Shown here in pieces: positions 56,673 to 64,000 of a stretch of 64,000 nt of DNA; the stretch's first letter is position 1; each line of letters starts with the position of its first letter. The notes beneath the pieces are model-generated. The model made no database searches. It was not told the origin of the DNA and saw only the letters and a program-made list of their open reading frames with translations. A program made the position numbers and the translations under genes. Origin of the DNA: LMUY01 sp965199165 (GTDB lineage Bacteria > Pseudomonadota > Alphaproteobacteria > Acetobacterales > Acetobacteraceae); the NCBI GenBank assembly GCA_965199165.1, contig OZ240681.1, positions 4,278,001 to 4,342,000 of the forward strand, written 5' to 3'.

Positions 56673-57230
56673 ATGGACGCTCATCCAAAGCCTCGGATGA
56701 CCGCTGAGGACTTCCTCGCCTGGTCGGTCGATGAGCCTGCCAAAGGCAAGCGGTTCGAACTCGCCGACGGCGAGGTCGTTGCCATGGCCTCCGAGCGGTC
56801 GCGGCACGCCCTGGTCAAGTCTCGGGTCTGCCGCCGCCTCGAAGAAGCGGTCGAGGGAGCAGGCCTACAGTGCACGGTCTACCCTGACGGTATGGCGATC
56901 CGGGTGGATAGTCACACGGTGTATGAACCGGACGCAGCCCTTCGATGTGGTGAGCCACTACCGGACGACGCCATCATCTATGACGATCCAACCGTTGTCG
57001 TCGAAGTCCTTTCGCCAACGACGGCTGGTGTCGATGCCGGCGGGAAGTTCGAAGGCTACTTCCGGCTGCAATCGCTGCGACATTACCTGGTGATCCGGCC
57101 GCGTCCCGCCTCCGTCATCCACCACGAACGGTTGGCCGACGGCACGATCCAGACCCGTATCATGGCGTCCGGTCCGCTTCGTCTCGACCCGCCCGGCATC
57201 ATCCTGGACGTGGCGTCGCTGTTCCCCTGA
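56673..57230 (+). CDS. Uma2-family (DUF820) PD-(D/E)XK protein, second copy
   Basis: 185 residues, closely related to the copy upstream (EDFLAWSVDEP, VYEPDAALRCG, VVVEVLSPTT, QTRIMASGPLRLDPPGIILD). The end LDPPGI(I/V)LDVA(S/A)LFP is nearly identical in both, suggesting a fairly recent tandem duplication. The stop is directly next to the end of lolD on the other strand. Confidence 0.85.
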   Translation: MDAHPKPRMTAEDFLAWSVDEPAKGKRFELADGEVVAMASERSRHALVKSRVCRRLEEAVEGAGLQCTVYPDGMAIRVDSHTVYEPDAALRCGEPLPDDAIIYDDPTVVVEVLSPTTAGVDAGGKFEGYFRLQSLRHYLVIRPRPASVIHHERLADGTIQTRIMASGPLRLDPPGIILDVASLFP

Positions 57231-57908
57231 TCAGGCCGCGACGACCTGCCCATCCTGCAGCGTGACGCGGCGGTCCATTTGGGCCGCGAGGTCCGGGTTA
57301 TGGGTTGCGATCAGCGCCGCGACGCCCTGCCCGCGTACCGCTGCCAGCAGCGCGGCGAACACCACGCCGGAGGTGCCCACGTCCAGGTTGCCGGTGGGCT
57401 CGTCCGCCAGCAGCACCCGCGGCGCGTTGGCCAGCGCGCGGGCGATCGCCACGCGTTGCTGCTCGCCACCGGAAAGCTTGCCCGGCAGGTGCCCGGTACG
57501 GGCGGCCAGGCCCAACGAGCCCAGCAGTTCGTGGCCCCGCGCCTCCGCGTCCCGGCGGCGCTTGCCGGCGATCATCTGCGGCAGCACCACGTTCTCCAGC
57601 GCGGTGAACTCACCCAGCAGATGGTGGAACTGGTAGACGAAGCCGATCGCGTCGCGCCGGATCGCCGTGCGGGCCGGGTCCGGCAGCGCCCCGGCGTCGC
57701 GGCCGTCCACCAGCACCGCGCCCGCATCCGGCCGTTCCAGCAGCCCGGCCAAATGCAGCAGGGTTGACTTGCCCGTGCCGGACGGCGCCACCAGCGCCAC
57801 GATCTCGCCGGGCCGCAAGGTCAGGTTCGCGCCCCGCAAGACAGGCAGGCTCGCCTCCCCCGTCCGATAACTCCGGCTGACGGCCCGCAGCTCCAGCGGG
57901 TCAGACAT
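57231..57908 (-). CDS. lolD: Lipoprotein-export ABC transporter ATPase
   Basis: 225 residues. Walker A APSGTGKST, LSGGEQQRVAIARALANAPR, Walker B VLLADEPTGNLD and the switch ATHNPDLA match LolD. With LolC/E it powers release of outer-membrane lipoproteins to LolA. It overlaps lolC by 8 bp. A single LolC-like partner suggests a homodimeric LolF-type complex, typical for alphaproteobacteria. Confidence 0.9.
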   Translation of the reverse strand: MSDPLELRAVSRSYRTGEASLPVLRGANLTLRPGEIVALVAPSGTGKSTLLHLAGLLERPDAGAVLVDGRDAGALPDPARTAIRRDAIGFVYQFHHLLGEFTALENVVLPQMIAGKRRRDAEARGHELLGSLGLAARTGHLPGKLSGGEQQRVAIARALANAPRVLLADEPTGNLDVGTSGVVFAALLAAVRGQGVAALIATHNPDLAAQMDRRVTLQDGQVVAA

Positions 57909-59151
57909 TGCGCAGCGCTTCCACCGGGTCGGTCCGGGCGGCGCGCCAGGACGGATACAGCGTCGCCAGCAGCGACAGCACCAGCGCCATGGCGATGATC
58001 TGCGCCACCTCGTGCCAGTCCAGCCGCGCCGGCAGATGGGCAAGGTAATACACGGTCGGGTCGAACACGGTCCGCCCGGTCGCCGCTTCCACCCAACCCT
58101 GGATGCGCTCGATGTTGAGGCAGAACACGACGCCCAGGATCGTCCCCACGACCGTGCCGGTGACGCCCACCGACGCGCCGACCATGAGGAAGATCCGAAG
58201 CACCGAGCCGCGCCCGGCGCCGATGGTGCGCAGCACGGCGATGTCGCGCGTCTTGTCCTTCACCATCATGATCAGCGAGCTGACGACGTTGAACGCCGCC
58301 ACCAGGATGATCAGCGTCAGGATCAGGAACATCACGTTCTGCTCCACCTGCACGGCCGCGAAGAAGCTGTTCTCCGTCTGCTGCCAATCCAGGATGCGCA
58401 CCGGCTGGCCGGACAGCGCCTGCAGGATGGACCGGCCGACGCGGCGGGCGCTGTCCGGGTCATCCACGCGGACTTCGATCTGCGTGGCCTGGTTGGGCTG
58501 CTGGAAGAAGATCTGGGCGGACTCCAGCGGCAGGAACACGTAGCCGCTGTCGTATTCGTTCATCCCCACCTGGAAGATCGCGGCCACGGTGTAGGCGCGC
58601 ACCCGCGGGATGGTGCCGAACGCGGTGGCGGCTCCCTGTGGCGACACCAGCGTGATCTTGCTGCCGACCGTCAGGCCGAAGCGGTTGGCCAGCGTCACGC
58701 CCACCGCGATCGCGTCCGGCGCGGTGAACTGCGCCAGCGAACCGCCGACGATGTGGTCGCTGACGGCGTGCAGGCTCTGCAGGTCCGCCTGGCGGATGCC
58801 GCGCACGTAGCCGCCGGTGTTGTTGCCGCGGTCGTCGGTCAGCAGCACCTGGCCGTCGACCACGGGGATGGCGGACACCACGCCGGGCACGGTACGGATG
58901 GCGGCGACGTCGGCGTCGAAGCCGGTCAGCGGCTGCCCGGCGCCATAGACGCCCAAATGCCCGTTGAAGCCGAGGATGCGGCCCAGCAGGTCCGTCTTGA
59001 AACCGCCCATGACGGACATGACGATGATCAGCGTGGCGACGCCGAGCGCGATGCCGACCAGGCTGAACCCGGCGATCACGGAGACGAACCGCTCGCCGCG
59101 CCGGGCGCGCAGGTAGCGGCCGGCCACGGCGCGTTCGAAGGCGTTGAACAT
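57901..59151 (-). CDS. lolC: Lipoprotein-export permease LolC/LolE-type
   Basis: 416 residues from ATG 59151. N-terminal helix FVSVIAGFSLVGIALGVATL, a large periplasmic domain (residues about 45-260) and three C-terminal helices with VKDKTRDIAVLRTIGAGRGS give the FtsX/LolC layout. Only one permease gene is present. Upstream is proS with a repeat-bearing gap, downstream lolD. Confidence 0.9.
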   Translation of the reverse strand: MFNAFERAVAGRYLRARRGERFVSVIAGFSLVGIALGVATLIIVMSVMGGFKTDLLGRILGFNGHLGVYGAGQPLTGFDADVAAIRTVPGVVSAIPVVDGQVLLTDDRGNNTGGYVRGIRQADLQSLHAVSDHIVGGSLAQFTAPDAIAVGVTLANRFGLTVGSKITLVSPQGAATAFGTIPRVRAYTVAAIFQVGMNEYDSGYVFLPLESAQIFFQQPNQATQIEVRVDDPDSARRVGRSILQALSGQPVRILDWQQTENSFFAAVQVEQNVMFLILTLIILVAAFNVVSSLIMMVKDKTRDIAVLRTIGAGRGSVLRIFLMVGASVGVTGTVVGTILGVVFCLNIERIQGWVEAATGRTVFDPTVYYLAHLPARLDWHEVAQIIAMALVLSLLATLYPSWRAARTDPVEALRNV

Positions 59152-59175
59152 GGTTAGGCGCGTCCGATGTGGCGG

Positions 59176-59266
59176 GCGACCCTCACCCGACCCTCTCCCA
59201 GAAGGAGATGGCTTGCTTCTCTTGCCTCTCCCTCTCCCTCTGGAATCGGGCCGGGGTGAGGGTCGC
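59176..59266. repeat. Inverted repeat between lolC and proS
   Basis: GCGACCCTCACCC (59176-59188) is the exact complement of GGGTGAGGGTCGC (59254-59266), enclosing further C/T-rich and G/A-rich words. This kind of CCCTCACCC element is a widespread intergenic repeat in proteobacteria and may act as a terminator or RNA-stabilising hairpin. Confidence 0.7.
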
Positions 59267-60583
59267 TCACGCTCCGCACACCTTCTCCAGCGCATCCTCG
59301 ATCGACAGCTCCACCCTCTCCCCGCCCGCCCGGCGCTTCAGCTCCACCCGGTTGTTCGCTGCCCCCCGCGGCCCCACCACGAACTGCCAGGGGTGCCCCA
59401 TCAGATCGGCGTCGGCGAACTTCACGCCCGCGCGCTCCTCGCGGTCGTCGTACAGCGCGTCCGCACCCAGCCGCGCATACAGCGCCTCGCAGATCGCGCC
59501 CGTGGCCGCGTCGCCCTGCTTGAGGTTGAGGATGGCGGCGCGGAACGGGGCGATGCTGTCGGGCCAGATGATGCCGGCCTCGTCATGGCTCGCCTCGATG
59601 ACCGCACCGACCAGGCGGGACACGCCGACGCCGTAGCTGCCCATCTCCGGCACGACCGGGCTGCCGTCCGGACCGGCGACCGTCAGGCCCATCGGCTCGC
59701 TGTACTTGCGGCCGAAATAGAAGATGTGGCCGACCTCGATGCCCCTGCCCTCGCGGCGGCGCTCCGGCGGCACGCGCGCCCAGGCCGCCTCGTCATGCTT
59801 CTCGTCCGTGGCGGCGTAGAGGCTGGTCATCAGCGTGAAGAAGCGGTCCAGGTCATCGGATTTGGCGGCGTCGAAGTCGGCCTTCAGCCAATCGATCTCC
59901 TCGAACCCGGCGTCGAAGAACACGCCGCTCTCTCCGGTCGGCGCCAGGATGATGAACTCGTGGCTCAGGTCACCGCCGATCGGGCCGGTATCGGCCACCA
60001 TCGGGATGGCCTTCACCCCCAGCCGCTGGAAGGTCCGCATATAGGCCAGCATCATGCGCCGGTAGCTCAGCACCGCGCCGGCGTAGTCGATGTCGAAGCT
60101 GTAGGCGTCCTTCATCAGGAACTCGCGCCCGCGCATGACGCCGAAGCGCGGGCGCATCTCGTCGCGGAACTTCCACTGGATGTGATAGAGCATCTGCGGC
60201 AGGTCGCGGTACGACTTCACCGACTGGCGCAAGAGGTCGGTGATCATCTCCTCGTTGGTCGGGCCGTACAGCAGGTCGCGTTCGTGCCGGTCGCGGATGC
60301 GCAGCATTTCCGGGCCGTATGCGTCGTAGCGGCCGGACTGCCGCCATAGGTCGGCCGATTGCAGCGTCGGCATCAGCACCTCCTGGCAGCCGATCGCGTC
60401 CTGCTCCTCCCGCACCACCTGGCCGATGTTGCGCAGCACGCGCAGCCCGGCCGGGAGCCAGGCGTAGATGCCCGCCGCCGTCTGCCGCACCAGCCCCGCG
60501 CGCAGCATCAGCCGGTGCGAGGCGATCTGCGCCTCGGCGGGCGTTTCCTTCATCGTGGGCAGCAGGGAGCGGGTGAGGCGCAT
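59267..60583 (-). CDS. proS: Prolyl-tRNA synthetase
   Basis: 438 residues, the short form without the cis-editing INS domain, as in alphaproteobacteria. Class II motifs are visible: LPAGLRVLRNIGQVVREEQD, FRDEMRPRFGVMRGREFLMK with DAYSFD, and YGVGVSRLVGAVIEASHDEAGIIWP as motif 3 (quoted in two parts around VGAV). It charges tRNA-Pro. Confidence 0.93.
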   Translation of the reverse strand: MRLTRSLLPTMKETPAEAQIASHRLMLRAGLVRQTAAGIYAWLPAGLRVLRNIGQVVREEQDAIGCQEVLMPTLQSADLWRQSGRYDAYGPEMLRIRDRHERDLLYGPTNEEMITDLLRQSVKSYRDLPQMLYHIQWKFRDEMRPRFGVMRGREFLMKDAYSFDIDYAGAVLSYRRMMLAYMRTFQRLGVKAIPMVADTGPIGGDLSHEFIILAPTGESGVFFDAGFEEIDWLKADFDAAKSDDLDRFFTLMTSLYAATDEKHDEAAWARVPPERRREGRGIEVGHIFYFGRKYSEPMGLTVAGPDGSPVVPEMGSYGVGVSRLVGAVIEASHDEAGIIWPDSIAPFRAAILNLKQGDAATGAICEALYARLGADALYDDREERAGVKFADADLMGHPWQFVVGPRGAANNRVELKRRAGGERVELSIEDALEKVCGA

Positions 60584-60642
60584 CGCACGGGTTCCGGTTC
60601 GCGGGGGCGGCGGACCCTACTCGCCGCGGGCCACGCCGCCAA

Positions 60643-61017
60643 CTACTGGAGGCGGAACGCGTCGGCCACCCGGCGCACCCGCCCGGCGGCGTCCACCAGC
60701 ACCACGTCGAACCGCATGCCGGCACGGCCCCACTCCGGATGCTCGGCCGCGACGACGGCGGAGGCGGCGAGCAGCCTGGCCTGCTGCCGCGGGCCCAGGG
60801 CGAGGGCCGCGTCGGCCAGCGTGGGTCGCGCCTTCACCTCCACCAGCGCCAGGAGCCCATCCCGCTCGGCGACCAGGTCGATCTCCCCGGCTCCCGTGCG
60901 CAGGCGGCGCGCCAGGATGGTCCAGCCATCCGCCTGCAACGCGGCGCAGGCCGCGGCCTCCGCCGCCACGCCGCGCGCATGGGCCGCGGCGCCGCGCGCT
61001 TGCCTCCGATGGGTCAT
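60643..61017 (-). CDS. yraN: YraN-family protein (UPF0102)
   Basis: 124 residues. GAGEIDLVAERDGLLALVEV followed by KAR, with an adjacent Asp, is the endonuclease-like core of UPF0102/YraN, which resembles Holliday-junction resolvases. AARLLAASAVVAAEHPEW is the usual C-terminal helix region. Next to proS and divergent from the gamma-glutamyltransferase gene. Confidence 0.88.
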   Translation of the reverse strand: MTHRRQARGAAAHARGVAAEAAACAALQADGWTILARRLRTGAGEIDLVAERDGLLALVEVKARPTLADAALALGPRQQARLLAASAVVAAEHPEWGRAGMRFDVVLVDAAGRVRRVADAFRLQ

Positions 61018-61080
61018 GGCGTCAATTTCCCGCCCCGCGGCGCGGCTGGCAACGGCCGCGCGGCAAGGAGACCCACCGCC

Positions 61081-62739
61081 ATGCGCCACCGCCGCGCCGT
61101 CCTGCTGCTGATCCTGGCTGCCACGCGCGGCGTGGGCGCCGAAGAGGCGCCGCGCGGCGTCGCCGTGGCGCCGCACCCCCTGGCCGCCACGGCCGCGCAG
61201 CAAATCCTCCATGCCGGCGGCACCGCGACGGATGCGGCGATCGCGGCGCAGATGGTGCTGTCGGTGGTCGAGCCGCAGCTCTCCGGCCTCGGCGGCGGCT
61301 CCATCCTGCTGGAGTTCAACGGCGCCACCCACGAGGTGACCGGCTGGGACGGGCGGGAGACCGCGCCGGCCGGCGCCTCCCCCGCCCTGTTCGTCGGCCC
61401 GAACGGCACCGTGCTGCCGGCCACCGGCGGCCGCTCCGTCGGCGCGCCCGGCACCCTTCCCATGCTGGAGGCGCTGTATCGCGAACGCGGCCGGCTGCCC
61501 TGGGCGGACCTGCTGGCACCCGCGATCGGCGCGGCGGAAGGCGGCGTGCCCGTCTCGCCCCGGCTGGCGGCGGACATCGCCCTGCATGCCGACCGCCTCC
61601 GCCGTTCGCCCGCCGCACGCGCGCTGTTCTTCGGCATGGACGGTCAGCCGCTCGCCGCCGGGGCCCGGCTGGTGAACCCGGCGCTGGGGCAGACGCTGCG
61701 CGCCATCGCCACGGGTGGCGCCGGCGCCCTGCTGCACGGCCCCTTGGCCGCCGACATCGCCACCACCGTGCGCGGCGACGGCGAGCCCGGGCTGCTGACG
61801 ACCGACGACCTGGCGGCCTATGCCCCGCGCCGGCGCGCGCCGCTCTGCCTCCGATACCGCGACCGCAGCGTCTGCGTGCCGGCCCCGCCCGCCGCCGGGG
61901 CGCAAGTCCTCCAGGCGCTCGGACTGCTGGCCCATTTCGACCTGGGCGCGCTGGACCCCGTCGGCGCGGACGCCGCGCAGCTGCTCGTCGAGGCGGAGCG
62001 GCTGGCGGAGGCCGACCGGGCCCGATACCTGGCTGACCCGGACTTCGTGCACGTGCCGTTGCCGGGCCTGCTGGCGTCCGACTACCTCACCGCCCGGGCG
62101 CAGGGGATCGACCTCGACCACGCCGCGGACGACGCGCGCGCCGGCAATCCCGCTTGGTCCGGGCCCGATGCGCCGCCCGCGGCCGGTCCGGCGCAGCCGG
62201 AGCACGGGACCAGCACGATCGCGGTCGTGGACGCGATGGGCAACGCCGTTTGCCTCACCAGTTCGCTGGGCGGCGCGTTCGGCTCCCACCTCGTGGTGCG
62301 CGGCTTCCTGCTCAACGCCGCGATGGCCGACTTCGCCGCCCGGCCGGACGCGGACGGGCGCCCGGTGGCCAATCGGGTGCAGCCTGGCAAACGGCCCGCC
62401 ACCTCCATGACCCCCGCCTTCGTGCTGGACCGGTCCGGCGCGCTGCTGGCCGTCCTCGGCAGCGCGGGCGGCGCACGCATCCCCGCCTATGTCGTGCAGG
62501 GTTCGGCCGGGCTGGTGGACTGGGCGCTGCCGCCGGCGAACGCGATCGCGCTGCCGCATGTGGCCGGCCTGGCGAACCGGGCGGAACTGGAGGGTGCCGG
62601 CATCCTCGACGCGCTGGAGTCGCGGGGACAGCACGTCACCCAGCGGCCGATGCAGTCCGACACCGCCATCATCGCGACGCAGCCTGCCCTGGTGGGCGCG
62701 GCCGACAAGCGGCGGGAGGGCGCGGTTGCGGCGGACTGA
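61081..62739 (+). CDS. ggt: Gamma-glutamyltransferase
   Basis: 552 residues with a signal peptide (AVLLLILAATRGVGAEE). It is a self-cleaving Ntn enzyme. The nucleophile is Thr377 in EHGTSTIAVVDAMGN, the usual start of the small subunit. GLGGGSILLEFNG, RSVGAPGTLPML and KRPATSMTPAFVLD are family motifs. It transfers or hydrolyses the gamma-glutamyl group of glutathione in the periplasm. AAGGAG lies about 10 nt before ATG 61081. The penicillin-acylase gene follows after 34 bp, another Ntn enzyme. Confidence 0.9.
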   Translation: MRHRRAVLLLILAATRGVGAEEAPRGVAVAPHPLAATAAQQILHAGGTATDAAIAAQMVLSVVEPQLSGLGGGSILLEFNGATHEVTGWDGRETAPAGASPALFVGPNGTVLPATGGRSVGAPGTLPMLEALYRERGRLPWADLLAPAIGAAEGGVPVSPRLAADIALHADRLRRSPAARALFFGMDGQPLAAGARLVNPALGQTLRAIATGGAGALLHGPLAADIATTVRGDGEPGLLTTDDLAAYAPRRRAPLCLRYRDRSVCVPAPPAAGAQVLQALGLLAHFDLGALDPVGADAAQLLVEAERLAEADRARYLADPDFVHVPLPGLLASDYLTARAQGIDLDHAADDARAGNPAWSGPDAPPAAGPAQPEHGTSTIAVVDAMGNAVCLTSSLGGAFGSHLVVRGFLLNAAMADFAARPDADGRPVANRVQPGKRPATSMTPAFVLDRSGALLAVLGSAGGARIPAYVVQGSAGLVDWALPPANAIALPHVAGLANRAELEGAGILDALESRGQHVTQRPMQSDTAIIATQPALVGAADKRREGAVAAD

Positions 62740-62773
62740 CCGTCACGGGCGGGCGCGGCGTCGCTCCCGCCGC

Positions 62774-64000
62774 ATGGCGCGTGCGCTGCGCCGGCTCGGC
62801 AGCCTGCTCACGATCCTGGTGCTCCTGGCGGTCTCCACCGTGGGCGGGGCGGCGTTCCTGTGCCTGCCGCGGCAGCACGATGCCGGGCGCATTCCCGGGC
62901 TGTCCGCCCCTGTGTCCGTGGCGTTCGATGCCAGCGGCGTGCCGCACATCCAGGCCGCCACGGAGCAGGACGGCGCGGCCGCGCTCGGCTTCGTCCATGC
63001 CAGGGACCGCATGTTCCAGATGGAGCTGATGCGCCGGGCGGCGTCCGGCCGCATCTCCGAACTCGCTGGCGCCCGGGCGTTGCCGCTGGACCGGATGATG
63101 CGTGTGCTGGGCTTGCGCCACCAGGCGGAGGTCGAGCTGGCGACCATCCCGGCGCCCACGCTGGCCATGCTGCAGGCCTATGCGCGGGGCGTGAACGCCT
63201 ACCTCGACGCGCACGGGCGCTGGAGCGCGGTGCAGTTTGCCGTGCTCGGCCGGCCGGAGCCTTGGACGCCGGTGGACAGCCTGCTGTGGGGGCGCACCAT
63301 GGGGATGTATCTGTCGGGCAACTGGCGGTCCGAGCTCGGCCGGGTGGCGCTCGCCGCCACGGTCTCGCACGACTGGATCGACCAGCTTTGGCCGCCGCAG
63401 GACGACACGCCGGGGCCCAGCGCCAGCCTGTCGCTGCCCCGGTTCGCAGGCCTTGCCGGCGCGCTCGACGCGGTGCTGCCGCGCTTTCCGGACCCGTTCA
63501 CCCTGCCCGACACCGCTTCCAACGAATGGGCGGTGGATGGCGCGCACAGCACGACGGGGGCGCCGCTGCTCGCGGGCGACCCGCATCTGGCATACAGCAC
63601 GCCGGGCATCTGGTACCTGGCGCGGATCGACACGCCCGGCGGCACCTTGGCGGGCGCCTTCGCGCCGGGCGTGCCGTTCCTGGTGATCGGCCGCACCGCT
63701 CGCCTCGCCTGGACGTTCACCACCACCGGCGCCGACACGCAGGACGTGTTCACCGAGACGCTGCTGCCGGACGGGCGCTACGCCACGCCGGACGGCCCGG
63801 CCGACTTCGTCACCCGCACCGAGCACATCGCCGTCCGCGGTGCCCCGGCCGAGGACCTGGTGGTGCGCGAGACAAGGCATGGCCCGGTCGTGAGCGACCT
63901 CGCCGGGCTGCCGCCCGCTGCCGGCACCGTGTTCGCGGCGGAGATGGCCAACCTGGCGCCCGGCGACGACGCCGCCACCGGTCTGCTCGCACTGAACCAT
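62774..64000 (+). CDS. Penicillin-acylase-family enzyme (5' part)
   Basis: The reading frame from ATG 62774 runs through the end of the window without a stop, giving 409 residues so far. An N-terminal anchor (LLTILVLLAVSTVGGAAFLC) is followed by VSVAFDASGVPHIQAATEQD, the autoproteolytic serine in DTASNEWAVDG (Ser249) and GDPHLAYSTPGIWYLARI. This is the penicillin G acylase/quorum-quenching acylase (PvdQ-like) family. It hydrolyses an amide side chain, substrate unknown. It probably shares an operon with ggt. Confidence 0.85.
   Translation, partial: MARALRRLGSLLTILVLLAVSTVGGAAFLCLPRQHDAGRIPGLSAPVSVAFDASGVPHIQAATEQDGAAALGFVHARDRMFQMELMRRAASGRISELAGARALPLDRMMRVLGLRHQAEVELATIPAPTLAMLQAYARGVNAYLDAHGRWSAVQFAVLGRPEPWTPVDSLLWGRTMGMYLSGNWRSELGRVALAATVSHDWIDQLWPPQDDTPGPSASLSLPRFAGLAGALDAVLPRFPDPFTLPDTASNEWAVDGAHSTTGAPLLAGDPHLAYSTPGIWYLARIDTPGGTLAGAFAPGVPFLVIGRTARLAWTFTTTGADTQDVFTETLLPDGRYATPDGPADFVTRTEHIAVRGAPAEDLVVRETRHGPVVSDLAGLPPAAGTVFAAEMANLAPGDDAATGLLALNH

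Noticed and set aside
59176..59266. CRISPR-like appearance of CT-rich and GA-rich repeats between lolC and proS
   Set aside because: There is one inverted pair without regular spacers or cas genes; it is an intergenic palindromic repeat.

Overview
The window comes from a high-GC alphaproteobacterium, most likely an acetic-acid-bacterium relative (Rhodospirillales/Acetobacteraceae). This is inferred from codon use, a short 438-residue ProRS, the proS-lolC-lolD...dnaE order on one strand, and GH10, GSCFA and WcbI genes. No 16S or other definitive marker is present.

Bases 1-21.5 kb are an accessory island with many broken insertion-sequence remnants (IS21, ISL3, IS3) and a decayed peptide/nickel binding-protein gene. 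It is packed with defence-like genes: an uncharacterised helical protein, a CHAT caspase-like protease, a two-gene unit of a DGQQR-motif protein with a 1351-residue NTPase carrying a C-terminal PD-(D/E)XK nuclease, a divergent McrB/McrC pair, a DUF3800-like protein, a Hanks-type kinase next to an XRE regulator, and a translationally coupled operon. That operon pairs an intact DEDDh exonuclease with a catalytically erased paralogue and two unknown small proteins. The last of these shares a module with the DGQQR-motif protein 11 kb away.

Bases 21.5-29.1 kb are built on a duplicated segment of comM/yifB plus the exported-protein gene downstream of it. Copy 1 lacks its N-terminus. Copy 2 is split by a 4,363-bp transposon (23788-28150) with about 29-bp terminal inverted repeats and a perfect 8-bp target duplication. 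The transposon carries a dead IS1595-type transposase, an XRE repressor, a dCTP deaminase operon, a winged-helix-like protein, and a serine-type tRNA with a leucine-type anticodon. TCAACG-N4/5-CGTTGA palindromes lie at two of its promoters. The two comM copies share a 473-bp almost identical tract inside diverged flanks, which looks like gene conversion.

Bases 29.1-64 kb look like ordinary chromosome: a triple-PAS LuxR regulator, a polar amino-acid ABC transporter, a DEAD-box helicase, a GH10 xylanase, an acyltransferase, a DoxX/VOC operon with a divergent LysR regulator, a WcbI-GSCFA pair, a frameshifted MmyB-type regulator beside an SDR gene, an RraA-like and IlvD/Edd cluster with a peptide-binding protein, an Ntn hydrolase, a Wzz-like/PAP2 pair, dnaE, two tandem Uma2 genes, lolD-lolC, proS, yraN, gamma-glutamyltransferase and the start of a penicillin acylase. 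Several intergenic hairpins and dispersed repeats are noted.
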